64,000 nt of DNA from Methylophilus sp. 5. Its GTDB lineage: Bacteria > Pseudomonadota > Gammaproteobacteria > Burkholderiales > Methylophilaceae. Shown one piece after another: positions 61,545 through 64,000 of this stretch. The notes beneath the pieces are model-generated. The model worked only from the letters and a program-made list of their open reading frames with translations. It ran no database searches and was not told the origin of the DNA. Each line of letters starts with the position of its first letter. Position 1 is the stretch's first letter. The translations under genes were made by a program, and so were the position numbers. The stretch spans positions 1,488,001 through 1,552,000 of the forward strand of contig NZ_KI911560.1 in the NCBI RefSeq assembly GCF_000515275.1, in the 5' to 3' direction.

Positions 61545-61751
61545 ATGATGCGAGTCGTGGTGATGGTGTTGCTGGTTGTGGTTGTTCTGCCTTATGCATA
61601 CGGCCACTATGGTCATCTTGCAGATGCTGGTCAGCAGGATGCCGGGCGGGTGTGTGTCAGTAACCTGCGGGCGGGGGCTGTGTGTGAGCCTGCCGATGAT
61701 GCGCAGCAGGTGATGGTGTTCGTTAGAGGGCAGTTGCTGCCTGTGCGCTAG
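61545..61751 (+). CDS. Small secreted hypothetical protein
   Basis: This 68-residue protein has a signal-peptide-like hydrophobic start (VVVMVLLVVVVLPYAYG) and a short acidic part with two Cys (VCVSNLRAGAVCEPADD). I recognise no family. It is the first gene of a plus-strand group with the DJ-1/PfpI and PaiB genes, 11 bp before the former. Confidence 0.5.
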   Translation: MMRVVVMVLLVVVVLPYAYGHYGHLADAGQQDAGRVCVSNLRAGAVCEPADDAQQVMVFVRGQLLPVR

Positions 61752-61762
61752 AAAGGACGACC

Positions 61763-62374
61763 ATGCATATTGCTATCCTGACTTTTGATGGATTTAATGA
61801 GCTGGATTCCATCGTGGCACTGGGCATCCTCAATCGTGTGCAGCGGCCTGGCTGGCGGGTCTCTATTGCCAGCCCTACTGCCACCGTCACCTCCATGAAT
61901 GGCGTAGTGATAGCGTCACATATTTCTTTAGAAGAGAGTGCGGCTGCCGATGCCGTCATTATCGGTAGTGGTATTTATACCCGGGAAGTTGCAGAGAGTG
62001 CAGTACTTGAAACTGTGCGTTTAGACCCGGAAAGGCAATTGATCGCTGCGCAATGTTCAGGTGCATTGATTTTGGCCAGGCTAGGGCTGCTCAATGAGAT
62101 GCCTGTGTGCACTGACCTGGTGACTAAAGCCTGGGTGCAAGCCTTGGGCTGCAATGTATTGGATCAGCCGTTTTTTGCACAAGGTAATCTGGCTACCGCA
62201 GGGGGCTGCCTGGCTTCACAATATCTGGCGTTTTGGCTGATTGTCCGTAGTGCAGGCCTTGAGGCCGCCGAGCGTGCATTGCATTATGTCGCTCCGGTCG
62301 GCGAAAAAGAACTTTATGTGCAGCGTGCGGTAGGCCATGTCAGGCCGTATTTGCCCGCAGACGTGTTTATTTGA
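61763..62374 (+). CDS. DJ-1/PfpI family protein
   Basis: This 203-residue protein has the DJ-1/PfpI fold: HIAILTFDGFNELDSIVALG, then AVIIGSGIYTREV and AAQCSGALILARLGLL, where Cys in AAQCSGA is the nucleophile-elbow cysteine. Such proteins act in stress handling or as amidases; the role here is not known. GAAAGGACG precedes the ATG. It lies 6 bp before paiB, probably in one operon regulated by the divergent MocR gene. Confidence 0.85.
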   Translation: MHIAILTFDGFNELDSIVALGILNRVQRPGWRVSIASPTATVTSMNGVVIASHISLEESAAADAVIIGSGIYTREVAESAVLETVRLDPERQLIAAQCSGALILARLGLLNEMPVCTDLVTKAWVQALGCNVLDQPFFAQGNLATAGGCLASQYLAFWLIVRSAGLEAAERALHYVAPVGEKELYVQRAVGHVRPYLPADVFI

Positions 62375-62380
62375 TCGCGT

Positions 62381-63067
62381 ATGTATACCCCCAAACATTT
62401 TTCTGCCCCCGGTGAGGCGGCGCTACACGAACTGATACGGACATATCCATTTGCCACCTTGATCATGACCACAGGCGATGGTGTCGAGGTCAACCATTTG
62501 CCACTGTATTTAGATGCTGAGGGTGTGTTGAGCGGTCACCTGGCGCGTGCAAATCCCTTATGGCAAGCTGAGCAGGCTGAGCAGGCTGAGCAGGCTGAGC
62601 AGGCTGAGCAGGCTGAGCAGGCTGAGCAGGCTGAGCAACCCGTGATGGCGGTTTTTCATGGGCCGCATGCTTATGTGACGCCATCTTGGTACGCCAGTAA
62701 AGCGCAAACCGGCATGGTGGTGCCAACCTGGAACTATGTGGTGGCGCATGTGCGAGGCACGCTGCGGGTGATCGAAGATGCCCACTGGTTAGGCGCCCAT
62801 CTGGCAGCGCTAACTGCGCAACAGGAAACGGCATTTGAACAGCCTTGGCAGTTGGAAGATGCACCAACGGGCTTTATCGATCAACTGATGCAGGCAGTGG
62901 TGGGCATTGAAATTGAAATCACGCAACTGACGGGCAAATGGAAGGTAAGCCAGAACCAGCCACTGGCGAATCAACTGGGTGTACTACAGGGCTTAAGTGC
63001 GAGTGAGGCTGCGCATGGCAAAGCCATGGCTGAGATTGTCCGGGCAGTTAACCACTTATCGACTTAG
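62381..63067 (+). CDS. PaiB-like FMN-binding negative regulator with (AEQ)8 insertion
   Basis: This 228-residue protein is of the PaiB/FMN-binding split-barrel family: MYTPKHFSAPGEAALHEL start, HGPHAYVTPSWYASK, VVPTWNYVVAHVRG. Between HLARANPLWQ and PVMAVFHGP the typical connecting loop is replaced by eight Ala-Glu-Gln repeats (residues ~63-86). This insertion is encoded by a perfect 9-bp repeat. The repeat region is a loop and probably does not break the fold. It overlaps the 3' end of cobD by 20 nt, convergently. Confidence 0.85.
   Translation: MYTPKHFSAPGEAALHELIRTYPFATLIMTTGDGVEVNHLPLYLDAEGVLSGHLARANPLWQAEQAEQAEQAEQAEQAEQAEQAEQPVMAVFHGPHAYVTPSWYASKAQTGMVVPTWNYVVAHVRGTLRVIEDAHWLGAHLAALTAQQETAFEQPWQLEDAPTGFIDQLMQAVVGIEIEITQLTGKWKVSQNQPLANQLGVLQGLSASEAAHGKAMAEIVRAVNHLST
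62567..62638 (+). repeat. Eight tandem 9-bp repeats (gctgagcag) within paiB
   Basis: The unit GCTGAGCAG occurs eight times in a row (last copy ends caa), encoding Ala-Glu-Gln each time. The unit length keeps frame, so repeat number could change by slippage without destroying the protein. Confidence 0.95.
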
Positions 63068-64000
63068 AGGCCTTGTCTAGCGCTTGTGCCAGGCGTGACC
63101 AGGCGGTGGTCAGCGGTAAACCAAACCGCAGTGCTTGCGGCGCTGCAAAATAACGCGTCCATACGCCTTGCTCGGCCAATGCCTGCTGCAACGCGCGGCT
63201 CGCAGGGTGCAACACATATTGAAATAAATCTGTGCTGCCCGCGGGTGCGAGCCCATGCTGGCTAAGTAGTTGTGCTAACTGCCTGGATTGCGCAGGTAAC
63301 TGTTCGCGCATCTGTTGTTGCCAGTCGCGGTCGGCCAGTGCCTGACTGGCGATAAATTGACTCGGCCCGGTGATGGTCCATGGGCCGAGTAACGATTCAA
63401 GCTGTGCCAGCGCTTGTGGTTCGCCAAGCAAGAAGCCCACGCGTAGCCCGGCCAGGCCAAAAAACTTACCCAGCGATCGTAACACCCATAAACCTGCTTG
63501 CCCGCTATGGCTGGCGAGGCTATGTTGTGGTGTGGTGTCCATAAACGCTTCGTCTACCACCAGCCAGCCGCCGCGTGCGGCCAGTCGCGTATGCCAGTCT
63601 AATAGCGTATCGGTTGGGTATAAGTAGCCGGTGGGATTATTGGGATTACATACCAGCAATACGTCCGTATTCTGTAACAGATGGTCATCTGGCATCTGGT
63701 CGAAAAATTGCACCTGATGCCCGGCACGTTGCCAGGCGTGTGCGTGCTCTTGATACATGGTACGTGGCATGGCGACACGGCATGGTGCGCGTAAGCTGGG
63801 TAATGCTTGCAGGGCTGCCTGTGAACCTGCGCAGGCTAATACGTGCTGGCAACTGTAATAAGCACGAGCCGCAGCCTGCAGCGCATCGGGCGCGGGCGGC
63901 AAGCGTTGAAACAGCGAGGCTGATAATGCCGGGATCGGGTAATGCTCTGGATGAATGCCGGTGGAGATATCCAGCCAGTCTGCCAGTGGCCTGCCGTATT
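63048..64000 (-). CDS. cobD: Threonine-phosphate decarboxylase / CobD-like aminotransferase (N-terminus outside window)
   Basis: This PLP enzyme makes aminopropanol phosphate, the linker of cobalamin, from threonine phosphate. The visible 317 residues include WLDISTGIHPEHYPIPALSA at the right edge, VLLVCNPNNPTGYL, VVDEAFMD and LRSLGKFFGLAGLRVGF, where the Lys of SLGKFF is the PLP ligand. The reading frame continues beyond position 64000, so the TTG at 63902 is not the start. It is convergent with paiB. It suits the nearby cobTSC group. Confidence 0.9.
   Translation of the reverse strand, partial: YGRPLADWLDISTGIHPEHYPIPALSASLFQRLPPAPDALQAAARAYYSCQHVLACAGSQAALQALPSLRAPCRVAMPRTMYQEHAHAWQRAGHQVQFFDQMPDDHLLQNTDVLLVCNPNNPTGYLYPTDTLLDWHTRLAARGGWLVVDEAFMDTTPQHSLASHSGQAGLWVLRSLGKFFGLAGLRVGFLLGEPQALAQLESLLGPWTITGPSQFIASQALADRDWQQQMREQLPAQSRQLAQLLSQHGLAPAGSTDLFQYVLHPASRALQQALAEQGVWTRYFAAPQALRFGLPLTTAWSRLAQALDKASKSISG

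Noticed and set aside
62567..62638. Tandem repeat as a CRISPR or mobile repeat
   Set aside because: Repeats are directly adjacent 9-bp units in a coding frame, with no spacers.
63048..63902. Start of cobD at TTG 63902
   Set aside because: The same frame upstream encodes the conserved DISTGIHPEHYPIPAL segment, so the gene continues beyond the window.

Overview
The window is a chromosomal segment of a Gram-negative bacterium with moderately high GC. The gene families point to a betaproteobacterium, and I infer a methylotroph of the Methylophilaceae: cobalamin-dependent MetH, a split class II ribonucleotide reductase of the Pseudomonas NrdJa/NrdJb kind, a periplasmic IorAB-type molybdenum hydroxylase, a bufferin operon and several MocR-type regulators. 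Placement is inference from gene content; there is no rRNA or tRNA in the window to check it.

Layout. 1-756: lrgAB-like murein hydrolase exporters on the minus strand (lrgB cut by the window edge). 835-7407: a DUF2490 protein, metH, a ~0.5 kb non-coding repeat element and waaA. 7408-10833: nrdJa and nrdJb, with a promoter and a strong NrdR-box candidate upstream and an inverted repeat between them. 10853-12923: an AT-rich restriction-modification pair (C5-cytosine methyltransferase and HNH nuclease) sitting directly behind nrdJb. 12945-17630: a minus-strand block with a DUF1223 protein, a Sel1-repeat protein, a PIN toxin-antitoxin pair, an unknown protein and an M48 lipoprotein protease. 17846-20313: a bufferin (copper-binding RiPP metallophore) operon, in which a Cys-rich precursor is followed by a single gene fusing the MNIO enzyme BufB to its partner BufC, then a DoxX protein. 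20377-25421: an accessory region with a GIY-YIG-like gene, a decayed duplicate of the bestrophin 3' end, hypothetical genes, bestrophin, a second PIN/RHH toxin-antitoxin pair and small ORFs. 25615-34533: a GH13 enzyme, a YgjP-like metallopeptidase, an oxidoreductase pair (azoR frameshifted) under a MocR regulator, small proteins and a GGDEF/EAL protein. 34892-38679: a Na+/H+ antiporter and a sulfur module (two half-size YeeE/YedE transporters plus a persulfide-dioxygenase-like MBL enzyme). 38744-44256: a zinc-type alcohol dehydrogenase and an iorA-iorB-xdhC-mocA molybdenum hydroxylase cluster. 44351-57465: esterase, MipA, trypsin-like protease, SbmA-like transporter, a CheW/sensor protein translationally coupled to a PAS-GGDEF-EAL protein, HPP/CBS protein and a DegQ/DegP protease. 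57590-64000: cobTSC, a MocR regulator, a DJ-1/PfpI and PaiB pair, and cobD running off the end.

Themes. Cobalamin is central: metH and nrdJ consume it, and cobT, cobS, cobC and cobD finish its lower ligand and aminopropanol arm. I see no cobalamin riboswitch in the window. The most interesting system is the bufferin operon with its fused BufB-BufC enzyme and a terminator-like hairpin between precursor and enzyme genes. Other notable points are two toxin-antitoxin operons whose candidate operators share the octamer TGCATGCA, a 9-bp in-frame repeat in the PaiB gene, and the CheW/GGDEF-EAL pair.
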